Shown: positions 41,050 to 49,472 of the stretch, in pieces
How positions within the stretch are numbered: position 1 is the first letter of the stretch
How the letters are laid out: the number at the start of each line of letters is the position of its first letter
Assembly (NCBI GenBank): GCA_003248805.1
Contig: QFQY01000012.1
Span: forward strand, 27,482-91,481
Reading direction: 5' to 3'
DNA from: Chelatococcus sp.
Lineage (GTDB): Bacteria; Pseudomonadota; Alphaproteobacteria; Rhizobiales; Beijerinckiaceae
DNA length: 64,000 bases
Made by a program: the position numbers and the translations under genes
Notes under the pieces: generated by a model
The model's database searches: none
Seen by the model: only the letters and a program-made list of their open reading frames with translations
What the model was told of the DNA's origin: nothing

Positions 41050-41622
41050 ATGGCGAAGCGCCCGAGCTCCATCGACCGCCTCGAGCCGGAGATCCGCGAC
41101 TGGATCGGGCGGCTGCGCGACCAGGGCCGCACGCTCGACGAGATCCTGGCGAAGCTGCGCGAGCTCGACGTCGAGGCGCTGCCCTCCCGCTCGGCCCTGC
41201 ATCGCCATCTCCAGAAGGCCGAGATCATCGCCGAGCGCCTGCGCAAGAGCCGGGCGGTTGCCGACGTCATCGTCCGGCGCCTGGGCGACGCGGAGCCCGA
41301 CAAGGCGACCCGGCTGAACATCGAGCTGATGCACCAGGCGCTGTTCGACATGCTCTCCAACACAGGCGAGGACGGCGAGCCGGTCACCCTCGACCCGATG
41401 CAGGTCATGCTTCTCTCGAAGGCCCTCGACCATCTCGGCAAGGCCTCGAAGGACGACGTCGCCCGCACGGTCGCGATCGAGAAGCGCGCGGCCGAGAAGG
41501 CCCGTACCGAGGCGCTGAAGCAGGCGGAAGCGGCCGTGGTGACGGCCGGTGGCCCGCAGGCCCTCACCCCGGAATTGAAGCAGGCGTTCAAGGCCATGCT
41601 GTTCGGCCAGTCCAATGGCTGA
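41050..41622 (+). CDS. DUF3486 protein, probable small terminase subunit (Mu gp27-like)
   Basis: The 190-residue protein opens MAKRPSSIDRLEPEIRDWIG and RTLDEILAKLRELDVEALPS, the DUF3486 helix-turn-helix. A helical core with MLLSKALDHLGKASKDDVAR follows. In Mu-like phages this protein precedes the large terminase and probably recognises the packaging site. It overlaps the next gene by 8 bases. Confidence 0.85.
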   Translation: MAKRPSSIDRLEPEIRDWIGRLRDQGRTLDEILAKLRELDVEALPSRSALHRHLQKAEIIAERLRKSRAVADVIVRRLGDAEPDKATRLNIELMHQALFDMLSNTGEDGEPVTLDPMQVMLLSKALDHLGKASKDDVARTVAIEKRAAEKARTEALKQAEAAVVTAGGPQALTPELKQAFKAMLFGQSNG

Positions 41623-43342
41623 TGCCGACATCCTGAAGGCTGCCGGCAAGGCCATCCGGAAGGGCATCGCGGTCGCGGCCGGTGCTGCGATGGCACTCGC
41701 GGCAACCGCGACCGATGTCGCCGAACGGCCGAACCGCGATCAGTGGGTGCAGATCCGCACCGAACAGGGCCGCGCCACCGCGGCCGACTGGCGCGAGACG
41801 GCGCCGCTGCTCGGCTACCAGCGCGCGATCGCGATCGCCTGCGAGCAATACGATGTCGTCGTCGTCGAGAAGTCCCGGCGCACCGGCGCTACCTGGGGAG
41901 CCGCCGCCGACGCCGTGTTGCGCTCGGCTTCGCCGCAGTCGAACGGCGGCATGGATACGCTGTACATGGGCACGTCCCATGACATGGCGAAGGAATTCAT
42001 CGACGCAGCCGCCAACTGGGCGCAGCTCTTCGAACACGTCTGCAGCGCGATCGGCGAGACCATCTTCGACGATGGCAGCGACGAGGGCGTCAAGGCGCTG
42101 AAGATCGACTTCTCCTCGGGCTACTCGATCGTCGCACTCTCGTCGAAGCCCCGCTCGCTGCGCGGGCGCCAGGGCTTCGCCATCCTCGACGAGGCCGCCT
42201 TCGTCGACAACCTGTCCGAGCTGATCAAGGCGGCCATGGCCTTCCTGATCTGGGGCGGCAAGGTGCTGATCATCTCGACGCATAACGGCGTCGACAACCC
42301 GTTCAACCAGCTGATCAACGACATTCGCGCCGGCCGCCTGCGCTACGGCATCGTGCGCTTCGACCTGGACGACGCGCTGAAGGACGGTCTGTTCGAGCGC
42401 ATCTGCCTGGTCAATGCCCACAAGCACGGCGAATGGACGGCGGAGAAGGAGGCGGACTGGCGCGAAAAGCTGGTCTCGGATTATGGCGACGGCGCTGACG
42501 AGGAGCTCTATTGCATCCCGGCCCAGGGCTCGGGCGCATGGCTGACGACGCCTTTGATCGAGGCGCGGATGGTAAAGCCGCCGGCGGGCGAGGACCGCGT
42601 GCTGCGCCTGTCACTTCCGGCCGAGTTCGTCTTCCGGCCAGAGTCGGTCCGCAACGCGGAGATCCAGGCATGGATCGACAGCGTACTGATGCCGGTCATG
42701 GAAGACACGATCGATCCGGCGCTGATGAGCGCCTTCGGTCATGACGTCGCCAGGCATCGCGACGCTTCCGTGATGGTGCCGATCCAGATCGGGCGCACGC
42801 TTCGACGCATCGTCCCCTTCGTCGTCGAGCTGCACCGCGTGCCCTTCGTCCATCAGGAGCAGATCCGCGACGCGATGCTCCGCAGGCTTCCGCGGCTGAT
42901 CGGTGGCTGCACCGACGCCACCGGCCTCGGCGCGCAGATGGCTGAAAGCGCCATGCTCAAATTCGGCCCGTCCTTCGTCGAGGTGAAGCTGTCGACCGAG
43001 TGGTACCGGACCGAGATGCCGCCGCTGAAGGACGCCTTCGAGCAGGATAATATCAGCCTGCCGGCCGATGCCGATCACGTCGCTGACCTGCGCCTGGTCA
43101 AGATCATACGAGGTGTGGCGCAGATCCCCAATCTCCGGACCACTTCGGCGACGGGCGAGAAGCGCCATGGCGATTATGCGGTCGGTCTCGCGCTCGCCTA
43201 CTCCGCCACGCGGATGACGGTCGAAGCCTATGGCTACGAGAGCGCCCGAACGGTCGCCGCGGCCGTGAGCGGCAGCGGGCTCTCGCCGATGGTCGAGGGT
43301 GGCGACGACATGATGTCCGATCGCGGCGACGGCCTGTGGTGA
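41615..43342 (+). CDS. Terminase large subunit (Mu gp28-like)
   Basis: A 575-residue packaging motor. The Walker A-like EKSRRTGATWGAAADA is at residues 85-100, the Walker B GFAILDEAAFVDN at about 187-199, and the coupling motif KVLIISTHNG at about 218. The C-terminal nuclease region contains TDATGLGAQMAES and an acidic cluster. The motor translocates DNA into the prohead and trims it; Mu-type phages package headful with flanking host DNA. Confidence 0.92.
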   Translation: MADADILKAAGKAIRKGIAVAAGAAMALAATATDVAERPNRDQWVQIRTEQGRATAADWRETAPLLGYQRAIAIACEQYDVVVVEKSRRTGATWGAAADAVLRSASPQSNGGMDTLYMGTSHDMAKEFIDAAANWAQLFEHVCSAIGETIFDDGSDEGVKALKIDFSSGYSIVALSSKPRSLRGRQGFAILDEAAFVDNLSELIKAAMAFLIWGGKVLIISTHNGVDNPFNQLINDIRAGRLRYGIVRFDLDDALKDGLFERICLVNAHKHGEWTAEKEADWREKLVSDYGDGADEELYCIPAQGSGAWLTTPLIEARMVKPPAGEDRVLRLSLPAEFVFRPESVRNAEIQAWIDSVLMPVMEDTIDPALMSAFGHDVARHRDASVMVPIQIGRTLRRIVPFVVELHRVPFVHQEQIRDAMLRRLPRLIGGCTDATGLGAQMAESAMLKFGPSFVEVKLSTEWYRTEMPPLKDAFEQDNISLPADADHVADLRLVKIIRGVAQIPNLRTTSATGEKRHGDYAVGLALAYSATRMTVEAYGYESARTVAAAVSGSGLSPMVEGGDDMMSDRGDGLW

Positions 43343-43350
43343 GGTAGACA

Positions 43351-44946
43351 ATGGCGAAGTTCCAGCTCCTCGACCAGTTCGGCGTTCCGGTGGCGAGCAG
43401 CGTGCTCACGCAGGAGCGCGCCGTGCCCAGCGTGACGGGCATCGATCACCCGTTCGACGACGTCATCGCGCCGGGGCTGCATCCCGCGCGCCTGGCGCGG
43501 ACGCTGCGCGATTCCGGTCGCGGCGAAATGCACGACTTCCTCACGCTGGCGGAGGAGATCGAGGAGCGTGAGCCGCACTACCGCTATGTGATCGAGACCC
43601 GCAAGAATGCGGTGACCTCGCTCAACGTCCAGGTCGACCCGGCGTCCGAGGCGGCCCGCGATGTCGAGATCGCCGACTTCCTGCGCGACGAGATCGTCGA
43701 GACGCCCGGCTTCCAGACCCTGCCCGACATGCTCGTCGACGGCCTGTCCAAAGGCTATTCCGTCGTCGAGGTCGTCTGGGACGTCGGCTCGGCGTGGATC
43801 CCGCGCGGCTTCGTCTGGCGCGACCCGCGTCTGTTCCAGTGGGATCGCGCGACGCGCAAGGAGCTGCGGCTGCGCTGGCAGGGCGCCGAGGACGGCGTGC
43901 CGCTCGAGCCGCTGAAGTATCTCGTCCACGTCCCGCTGCTGAAGATGGGGCTGCCGGCGCGCAACGGCCTCGCCCGGGTCGGCGCCTGGAGCTTCATGCT
44001 CAAGAGCTTCAGCCTGAAGGACTGGGCCCAGTTCCTCGAGATCTACGGCATGCCGCTGCGCCTCGGTAAATACGGGCCGGGCTCGTCGGCGGACGATCGC
44101 AAGGTGCTGCTCGCCGCCGTGCGCAATCTCGGACGCGACGCGGCCGCGATCGTGCCGATGGGCATGGAGATCGACTTCGTCGAGGCCAAGGGTTTCAGCG
44201 ACAAGCCGTTCGAATCGAACGTGCGTTTCATCGACGAGCAGATGTCGAAACTGGTCATCGGCAAGCCGGGCGACGGCGTCGGCTCGTCCAAGGCCGGCGA
44301 GGAGGTGCTCGACAAGGTCCGCATCGACATCAAGAAGTCCGACGCCCGCGACCTCGCGCTCACGCTCATGGAGCAGATGATCCGGAAGACTGTGGACGCG
44401 AATTTCGGCCCGCAGAAGCGCTATCCGAAGGTCCACTTCCCGATTCCGGAGCGCAAGGATCTTCAGGTCTGGTCGAACGCCGTCACGCAGCTCGTCGATC
44501 GCGGCCTCGAGGTCGAGCAGAGCCAGGTCTACGACGTCATCGGCTTGAAGGAGCCGGCGCAGAAGGAGGGCGGCAAGCCGGTCAAGCTCCTGAAGGCCGG
44601 CGGCGGCGCGGCCAAGGCCCCGCCGCAGGTGCCCGTCGAGAAGGCATCCGCCTATCGGCTCGATCCGCGGATCTGCCCGAGCTGCGGCCCGGCCCGGCTC
44701 GCGGCCGACGACCCGGAGACGGACGAGGCGGATCGCCTCGTCGCCGAGGCGCTGGGCGGCTGGGAACCCGACATGGCTCCGATCCTGGCCGCCATCCAGG
44801 CCGCCGCCGCCGGGGCGAAGGACTACGAGGATTTCCAGCGGGCGCTCGAACGCCTCGGCGCCGATCTTCCGGTCGGCGATCTGGCCGAGCAGATCGCCAT
44901 CCTGAACATGATCGGGCGGGGGCGCGGCGATGCCGGTCTCGACTGA
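43351..44946 (+). CDS. Portal protein (DUF935, Mu gp29-like)
   Basis: A 531-residue protein. DEVQ-type opening is replaced by KFQLLDQFGVPV; the DUF935 core is clear: REPHYRYVIETRKNAVTSLN (about residue 70), FSLKDWAQFLEIYGMPLRLG (about 217), EVWSNAV-type helix LQVWSNAVTQLVDRGLEVEQ (about 371). A late ICPSCGPARLA motif precedes a C-terminal helical domain typical of the family. Portal dodecamers form the DNA entry vertex. It starts 8 bases after the terminase stop. Confidence 0.9.
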   Translation: MAKFQLLDQFGVPVASSVLTQERAVPSVTGIDHPFDDVIAPGLHPARLARTLRDSGRGEMHDFLTLAEEIEEREPHYRYVIETRKNAVTSLNVQVDPASEAARDVEIADFLRDEIVETPGFQTLPDMLVDGLSKGYSVVEVVWDVGSAWIPRGFVWRDPRLFQWDRATRKELRLRWQGAEDGVPLEPLKYLVHVPLLKMGLPARNGLARVGAWSFMLKSFSLKDWAQFLEIYGMPLRLGKYGPGSSADDRKVLLAAVRNLGRDAAAIVPMGMEIDFVEAKGFSDKPFESNVRFIDEQMSKLVIGKPGDGVGSSKAGEEVLDKVRIDIKKSDARDLALTLMEQMIRKTVDANFGPQKRYPKVHFPIPERKDLQVWSNAVTQLVDRGLEVEQSQVYDVIGLKEPAQKEGGKPVKLLKAGGGAAKAPPQVPVEKASAYRLDPRICPSCGPARLAADDPETDEADRLVAEALGGWEPDMAPILAAIQAAAAGAKDYEDFQRALERLGADLPVGDLAEQIAILNMIGRGRGDAGLD

Positions 44947-45067
44947 CAGCCAGACCCGCCGCCAGACGGCCACAGGGCTTTCAATTTCAGTTTCAAAAGA
45001 TTCTCCGGCCCGTCGGGGCGGCCAAGCGGTCCCGGCCGTCCTGAGCCTCCTGTGGGCGTCGGCCTGA
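44930..45067 (+). CDS. Possible small ORF between portal and head morphogenesis genes
   Basis: A 45-codon frame from ATG 44930, overlapping the portal end by 17 bases and ending 1 base before the next ATG. It is Ser/Arg/Gln-rich (MPVSTDSQTRRQTATGL) without a recognised fold. It fills the only gap in this stretch, but it may be fortuitous. Confidence 0.25.
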   Translation: MPVSTDSQTRRQTATGLSISVSKDSPARRGGQAVPAVLSLLWASA

Positions 45068-45068
45068 C

Positions 45069-46271
45069 ATGGCGGTCGAGGACCTGTTCAGGACGGCGCC
45101 GAAGGAGGTCGTAGACTATTTCGACCGGCGTCCGTCGCGCCCGACCTTTCGATGGGACGAGATCGCGCCACGCGAGCACGCCCTCGGCTTCACGGTGGCG
45201 CGGACGGCCGGCTTCGACGTTCTCGAGGATATCCGCGCGGCGACGCGCCGGGCCGTCGTCGACCGCATCCCCTTCGCCGAGTTTCGCGACCAGCTCGTCC
45301 CGACGCTGAAGGCGAAAGGGTGGTGGGGCGAGAAGAGCGTGCTCGATCCCCGCACCGGCGAGATCGCCAAGGTACAGCTCGGCTCGCTGCGCCGCCTCGA
45401 TCTGATCTACGACGCCAATATCCGCTCGGCCGAGGCCGCCGGCGACTGGGTCCGCATCCAACGCGTCGCCGACGTGCTGCCCTATCTGGAATATCTGACC
45501 TCGACATCGGAGCGAAAGCGGCCGCTGCATCTCTCCTGGGTCGGCACGACGCTGCTCGCGTCCGACAGCTGGTGGTCGACGCACTACCCGCCGAACGGCT
45601 GGCGCTGCAAATGCCGGGTGCGCTCCCGCGCCGTTCCGCGGGAGGGCGCGCAGCTCACGCGCCCTCCCATGAACCTCCGGCCCTGGACGAACGGCACGAC
45701 GGGCGAAAGCCGGCTGGTGCCCGCCGGCATCGACCCCGGCTGGGACAACAACCCGGGCAAGGCGCGCGAGCAGATGGCGGGCCGGCGCCTGGTCGATCGC
45801 CTCGACGGCATGGGAAACGAAGCCAGGCGCGAGGCCGTCCGGCGCCTGCGCAGCGACCCGGTCTTCACCTATGTCACCGAGAACGGGGCCCAGTTCGACT
45901 ATCAGCGACGGCTCGATCCCGACCAGGCCGCGGCCGGACGCCTGCGCTGGCCGGCGGCGGTCATCAACCCCGTCCTGGCCGGGCGGCTCGGAACGACGAG
46001 CCGGGTGGCGACGCTTTCCGTGGCCGATGCGGCGAAGATCCAGGCGCAGCATCCGGAGGTATCGGCGGGCTTCTGGCCGAGCCTGCAGGACATCCTCGAC
46101 GAGCCGGACGCGACGGTCGACGGCGCCAAGATCGCGCTCTGGAAGCGGATCAACGGGATATCCTGGCGGGTGATCCTCAAGACCAGCGCCGAGGGCGAGG
46201 TCTTCGTGAACAGCGTTCATCGCGGCCGCGACGCGGTGCTCGACAGGCTGATGGGCAAAGAGGGGGAATAG
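45069..46271 (+). CDS. Head morphogenesis protein (Mu gpF/gp30-like)
   Basis: A 400-residue protein with the Phage_Mu_F domain: RAATRRAVVDRIPFAEFRDQ, then WWSTHYPPNGWRCKCRVRSR (about residue 176), the conserved CRC box. GIDPGWDNNPG follows at about 222. The last 85 residues (ALWKRINGISWRVILKTSAE, VFVNSVHRGRDAVLDRL) look like a separate small nuclease-like domain of the kind fused to phage head proteins. Mu F is a minor head protein needed for assembly. Confidence 0.88.
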   Translation: MAVEDLFRTAPKEVVDYFDRRPSRPTFRWDEIAPREHALGFTVARTAGFDVLEDIRAATRRAVVDRIPFAEFRDQLVPTLKAKGWWGEKSVLDPRTGEIAKVQLGSLRRLDLIYDANIRSAEAAGDWVRIQRVADVLPYLEYLTSTSERKRPLHLSWVGTTLLASDSWWSTHYPPNGWRCKCRVRSRAVPREGAQLTRPPMNLRPWTNGTTGESRLVPAGIDPGWDNNPGKAREQMAGRRLVDRLDGMGNEARREAVRRLRSDPVFTYVTENGAQFDYQRRLDPDQAAAGRLRWPAAVINPVLAGRLGTTSRVATLSVADAAKIQAQHPEVSAGFWPSLQDILDEPDATVDGAKIALWKRINGISWRVILKTSAEGEVFVNSVHRGRDAVLDRLMGKEGE

Positions 46272-46368
46272 CGGTCGGGAGGGTGGCACTCCTCCTCGGC
46301 ACAGGGCCGGTTGTCCGTGGCTCGACCGCACCGGCAATATAGGCCATCCTGTCGGCGAAGCAAAGCAT

Positions 46369-46396
46369 GGCCCCGGACGCGCGTCCGGGGCCTTTT
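46369..46396 (+). terminator. Rho-independent terminator with perfect 24-base palindrome
   Basis: GGCCCCGGACGC (46369-46380) pairs exactly with GCGTCCGGGGCC (46381-46392) and TTTTCG follows. It lies between gpF and the protease gene, 97 bases after the gpF stop. It shares its 12-base core with the elements at 38574 and 56194. Confidence 0.7.
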
Positions 46397-46413
46397 CGTT
46401 TCGGCGGCATCTC

Positions 46414-47430
46414 ATGGTGCCCGCCATGACCTCGCGCCCCGCCCTCTGCGACACGCTCCCCGCCGGCCTCTCCGCCGGCGGCATCGTGTTCGCGGTCGAG
46501 ATGGCTGCGGCCGCCGACGGCTCGCGCACACCGCCCGAATGGGTGCAGCTGACGCCGCGCGGCCAGGTCACGGCTCGCGACGGACGCCTCTTCCTCTTCG
46601 ATCCCGAAAAGCTCGTCGCGGCGCATCAGGCCGGCGGCATCGATCTGCCTCTCGATTTCGACCACGAGACCGAGATGGCCATGTTCAACGGCACGAAGCC
46701 GGCCCGCGGCTGGATCGTCGAGCTGCAGGCTCGGCCCGAAGGGCTCTTCGGCCGCGTCGACTGGCTTCCCGACGCCGTGCAGGCGCTGGCCGCGAGGGCC
46801 TACCGCTACATCTCGCCGACCTTCTGGCGCGAGGACGACGGCGTCACCGCTCGCCTCATGAAGGGCGCCGCGCTCGTCACCTCGCCGGCGCTGTCGATGC
46901 CGGCGATCGCTTCCGCTTCAACCAAGGATCAATCCATGGATCTCAAGGATCTGCTGGGCCTGCTCGGCCTGGCCGCGACGGCGACGGCCGCCGAGGCGTC
47001 GACCGCGATCGCCGCGCTGAGGACGCCGGACCCGGCCCAGTTCGTGCCGAAGGCTCAGCACGACCAGACTGTCGCGGCGCTGACGGCCGCCCAGGCCGAG
47101 CTCCAGATCGGCAAGGATGCCGCCGAGGCGGAGCGCTGCCAGTCGCTCGTCGACGACGCGGTCAAGGCGGGCAAGGTCGCGCCGGCCGCGAAGGATCAGT
47201 TCCTGGCGCTGGCGAAGGCCTCCTACGACGCCACCAAGGCCACGATCGACGCCATGCCGGTGCTGCTCAAGCCCGGCGAGAAGAGCACCGGGAGCGTCGA
47301 CGACACGGACGCGACCGACCCCGTCAAGCTCGCCGCCAAGGCTCGCCAGCACATGGACGAGCAGGCCGCGAAGGGCATCACCGTCAGCGCGGCCGATGCC
47401 GTCGCGCACATCCAGGGAGGCGCGGCGTGA
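46414..47430 (+). CDS. Head maturation protease with scaffold (Mu gpI-like)
   Basis: This 338-residue protein starts MVPAMTSRPALCD (an alternative ATG at 46426). The protease half has WVQLTPRGQVTARDGRLFLF (about residue 43), LPLDFDHETEMAMFNG (about 78), ARGWIVELQARPEGLFGRVD and YRYISPTFWR (about 130). This is the Mu I signature. After residue 174 it becomes an Ala/Gln/Lys-rich helical scaffold, which may also be made separately from an internal start (see 46936). It matures the prohead. Confidence 0.9.
   Translation: MVPAMTSRPALCDTLPAGLSAGGIVFAVEMAAAADGSRTPPEWVQLTPRGQVTARDGRLFLFDPEKLVAAHQAGGIDLPLDFDHETEMAMFNGTKPARGWIVELQARPEGLFGRVDWLPDAVQALAARAYRYISPTFWREDDGVTARLMKGAALVTSPALSMPAIASASTKDQSMDLKDLLGLLGLAATATAAEASTAIAALRTPDPAQFVPKAQHDQTVAALTAAQAELQIGKDAAEAERCQSLVDDAVKAGKVAPAAKDQFLALAKASYDATKATIDAMPVLLKPGEKSTGSVDDTDATDPVKLAAKARQHMDEQAAKGITVSAADAVAHIQGGAA
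46936..47430 (+). CDS. Possible independent scaffolding protein from an internal start (Mu gpZ-like)
   Basis: An in-frame ATG (MDLKDLLGLLGLAATATA) is preceded by AAGGA 7 bases upstream, a proper ribosome site inside the protease gene. It would give a 164-residue scaffold without the protease. Mu makes gpZ from the 3' part of gene I in the same way, and the switch from compact to helical sequence occurs here. Not proved. Confidence 0.55.
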   Translation: MDLKDLLGLLGLAATATAAEASTAIAALRTPDPAQFVPKAQHDQTVAALTAAQAELQIGKDAAEAERCQSLVDDAVKAGKVAPAAKDQFLALAKASYDATKATIDAMPVLLKPGEKSTGSVDDTDATDPVKLAAKARQHMDEQAAKGITVSAADAVAHIQGGAA

Positions 47431-47831
47431 ACCGCAACGAATTCGGCCCCGTCAGGAACTTCGTCTCCGCCGGCGCGATCAAGCCCCGCCGCGTCGTCGC
47501 CTTCGCTGCCGGCGAGGGCCAGGTCGAGACCGCCGTCTCGCCGACCGCCAAGACGCTGATAGGCGTTACCGGCATCGTCGGCGCCGTGGCCGCCGGCGAG
47601 CGCGTCGACGTCCACTTCGGCGATGTCCAGACCGTGGAGGCCGGCGCGGCCTTCGCTCAGGGCACGAAGCTCACGGTCGACGCCGAGGGCCGTGTGATCG
47701 CCGCCGCCCCCGCAGCCACCGTCACCCAGCAGATCATCGGCACCGCTTTCGGCGTCTCCACGGCGCTCGGCGAACTCGTGCCCGTGGCCATCACGCCCGG
47801 CGGCTCGCTCTCCAACGCCGCCAACTCCTGA
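47427..47831 (+). CDS. Capsid cement/decoration-like protein (DUF2190 type)
   Basis: A 134-residue product from GTG 47427, overlapping the protease stop. Beta-rich, with the DUF2190 pattern: GAIKPRRVVAFAAGEGQVET, LIGVTGIVGAVAAGERVDVH, VEAGAAFAQGTKLTVDAEGR and a closing VPVAITPGG. Such proteins decorate and stabilise the capsid next to the major capsid gene. Confidence 0.75.
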   Translation: MNRNEFGPVRNFVSAGAIKPRRVVAFAAGEGQVETAVSPTAKTLIGVTGIVGAVAAGERVDVHFGDVQTVEAGAAFAQGTKLTVDAEGRVIAAAPAATVTQQIIGTAFGVSTALGELVPVAITPGGSLSNAANS

Positions 47832-47864
47832 TCCGCCCCCGCGGCACACTGACCAGAGGCCCCC

Positions 47865-48800
47865 ATGGCGAAGCCCGACAACCAGCAGTTCCAGACCGAC
47901 GCGTCGCTGACCGCGATCGCGATCGCCTACCGCAATCCCGACGTGGTGATGATCGCCGACGACGTGCTCCCGCGCGTTCCGGTCGGCGGGCGCAGCTTCA
48001 AGTGGACCGAGTATCCCGAGGCCGAGATGTTCTCGGTCCCGAACACCAAGGTCGGCCTCCGCTCGGCGCCCAACCAGGTCGAGCTGCAGGGTGAGCAGAA
48101 GGATTCCGGCGTCGTCGATTTCGGTATCGACGTCCCGCTCGACAATCCCACGATCGGCGAGGCCGAGCGTGCCGGCTACAACCCGCGCAACCGGGCGACC
48201 GAGCTCGCGACCAACATCGTCCTGCTCGATCGCGAGATCCGCGTGGCCGCGGCGGTGACCGACGCGAATGCCTATCACGCCGACCAGAAGATGGCCGCGA
48301 CTGTCTCCGCCTTCTTCGACGACGCCGCCGATCCGTTCGAGTCGATCGACGCCATGCTCGATGCCTGCTGGATGCGGCCCAACCAGCTCACCTTCGGCCA
48401 TGCCTCCTGGCGCGCCTTCCGCAAGCACCCGAAGGCGGTCCAGGCGGTGAAGGGAACGACCACCGCCGCCGGCCGCCTGACCCGGCAGGAAGTGGCCGAC
48501 GCCTTCGAGGTGAACCGCATCCTCGTCGGCTCCGGCCGGGTCAACGTCGCCCGTCCCGGGTTGGCGCCGACCATGGCCCGCACCTGGGGGCAGACGGTCA
48601 CCGGCCAGTTCATCGACCGGACGGCGACGCCCGAGACCGGCGGCCTCACCTTCGGCATGACCGCGGTGCACGGCACCCGCGTCGCCGGCACCAAGCAGGT
48701 CGATATGGGCCTGCATGGCGGCCAGATGGTGCGCTCCGGCGAAAGCGTCCGCGAGCTCATCGTCGCCCGCCGCGCCGGCTTCCTGATCACGCTGACCTGA
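47865..48800 (+). CDS. Major capsid protein (Mu gpT-position)
   Basis: A 311-residue protein: DASLTAIAIAYRNPDVVMIA, then VLPRVPVGGRSFKWTEYPEA and ERAGYNPRNRATELATNIVL (about residue 102). The C-terminal part has LTFGHASWRAFRKHPKAVQA and KQVDMGLHGGQMVRSGESVR. This is the HK97-fold capsid pattern of Mu-like and related phages. Protease, decoration protein and capsid in this order are the standard head module. Thirty-three bases separate it from the decoration gene. Confidence 0.88.
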   Translation: MAKPDNQQFQTDASLTAIAIAYRNPDVVMIADDVLPRVPVGGRSFKWTEYPEAEMFSVPNTKVGLRSAPNQVELQGEQKDSGVVDFGIDVPLDNPTIGEAERAGYNPRNRATELATNIVLLDREIRVAAAVTDANAYHADQKMAATVSAFFDDAADPFESIDAMLDACWMRPNQLTFGHASWRAFRKHPKAVQAVKGTTTAAGRLTRQEVADAFEVNRILVGSGRVNVARPGLAPTMARTWGQTVTGQFIDRTATPETGGLTFGMTAVHGTRVAGTKQVDMGLHGGQMVRSGESVRELIVARRAGFLITLT

Positions 48801-48830
48801 TCGCGACGGCGATCGGCTGACTTCACGTCC

Positions 48831-48852
48831 TGCCCCGGGGCCCCCCGGGGCA
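48831..48852. terminator. GC-rich hairpin after the capsid gene
   Basis: TGCCCCGGGG and CCCCGGGGCA form a perfect 10-base stem with a 2-base loop. No U-tract follows, and a ribosome site (AGGAGG, 48864-48869) comes next. It probably protects the abundant capsid mRNA or partially attenuates downstream genes. Confidence 0.5.
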
Positions 48853-48874
48853 GTGGTGAGGACAGGAGGTTTCG

Positions 48875-49219
48875 ATGAAGCTCTACCGCACGCTGTGGAA
48901 CGTGCTGGATGCGACCGGCAAGACCATCGCCCCCGGCGGCCAGGCCAAGCTCGACGACGCATCCGCCGCCGCACTGATCGCCGCGCGGGCGATCGAGCCC
49001 GAGCCGATCGGCGATGCGCCGGCGCCGTCCGATCAGGACCGGCTCGCCGCAGTGCTGGCGATCGTGCCGGGCCTTACCATGGGCGACTTCACCAATGCCG
49101 GTCTGCTTCGCGCGGACGCCCGGCGTCGCATCGCCGGCCAGCTCGGCTTCGAGCCGACCGATGAAGAGATCCGCGCCGCTGCAGAGGCCTATGCCAAGGC
49201 CCAGCAGAGCAGCGCCTGA
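48875..49219 (+). CDS. Hypothetical head or connector protein
   Basis: A 114-residue protein with an ideal ribosome site. The N-terminal 45 residues (YRTLWNVLDATGKTIAPGGQ ... LDDASAAALIAARAIEPE) resemble a small beta module that presents a peptide, also common in phage tail/head adaptors. The C-terminus is a helical domain (LRADARRRIAGQLGFEPTDE). It occupies the position of Mu gp35. No firm family. Confidence 0.6.
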   Translation: MKLYRTLWNVLDATGKTIAPGGQAKLDDASAAALIAARAIEPEPIGDAPAPSDQDRLAAVLAIVPGLTMGDFTNAGLLRADARRRIAGQLGFEPTDEEIRAAAEAYAKAQQSSA

Positions 49220-49472
49220 CGAAATACCCCAGGGCGGCCTGGTACGGCTCGCGAGGCCCCCAGCACCCGATGGGAACGGCACGACCGCAGGGGCCTGAGC
49301 CCGCCGCCCGTCACGAATGCCGAAGCGAAAACAACCAGGGCAAATCCGATCCGGGATTCAAGTGGCCGGGATCGGGCGGGGTTGCGAGTAGGCGAGCCGC
49401 CCGCGCAGGCGGCTGACAGGGGAAAGGCCCGGAGGCGGTGCAAGCCCGCCGCCTTCGTTTCCGGAGCACGTC
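49220..49472 (+). other. Non-coding 253-base stretch with hairpins upstream of the acb2-like gene
   Basis: No convincing reading frame. It contains a perfect 7-base stem AGCCGCC/GGCGGCT (49395-49401 and 49408-49414) and a second stem AGGCGG/CCGCCT (49433-49438 and 49449-49454) ending 18 bases before the start codon at 49473. In a phage where genes otherwise touch or overlap, this gap stands out. It may hold a promoter, leader RNA or small RNA. Confidence 0.4.

Noticed and set aside
46414..47430. Frameshifted or fused protease gene
   Set aside because: The protease-scaffold fusion is normal for Mu-like phages and the frame is intact.
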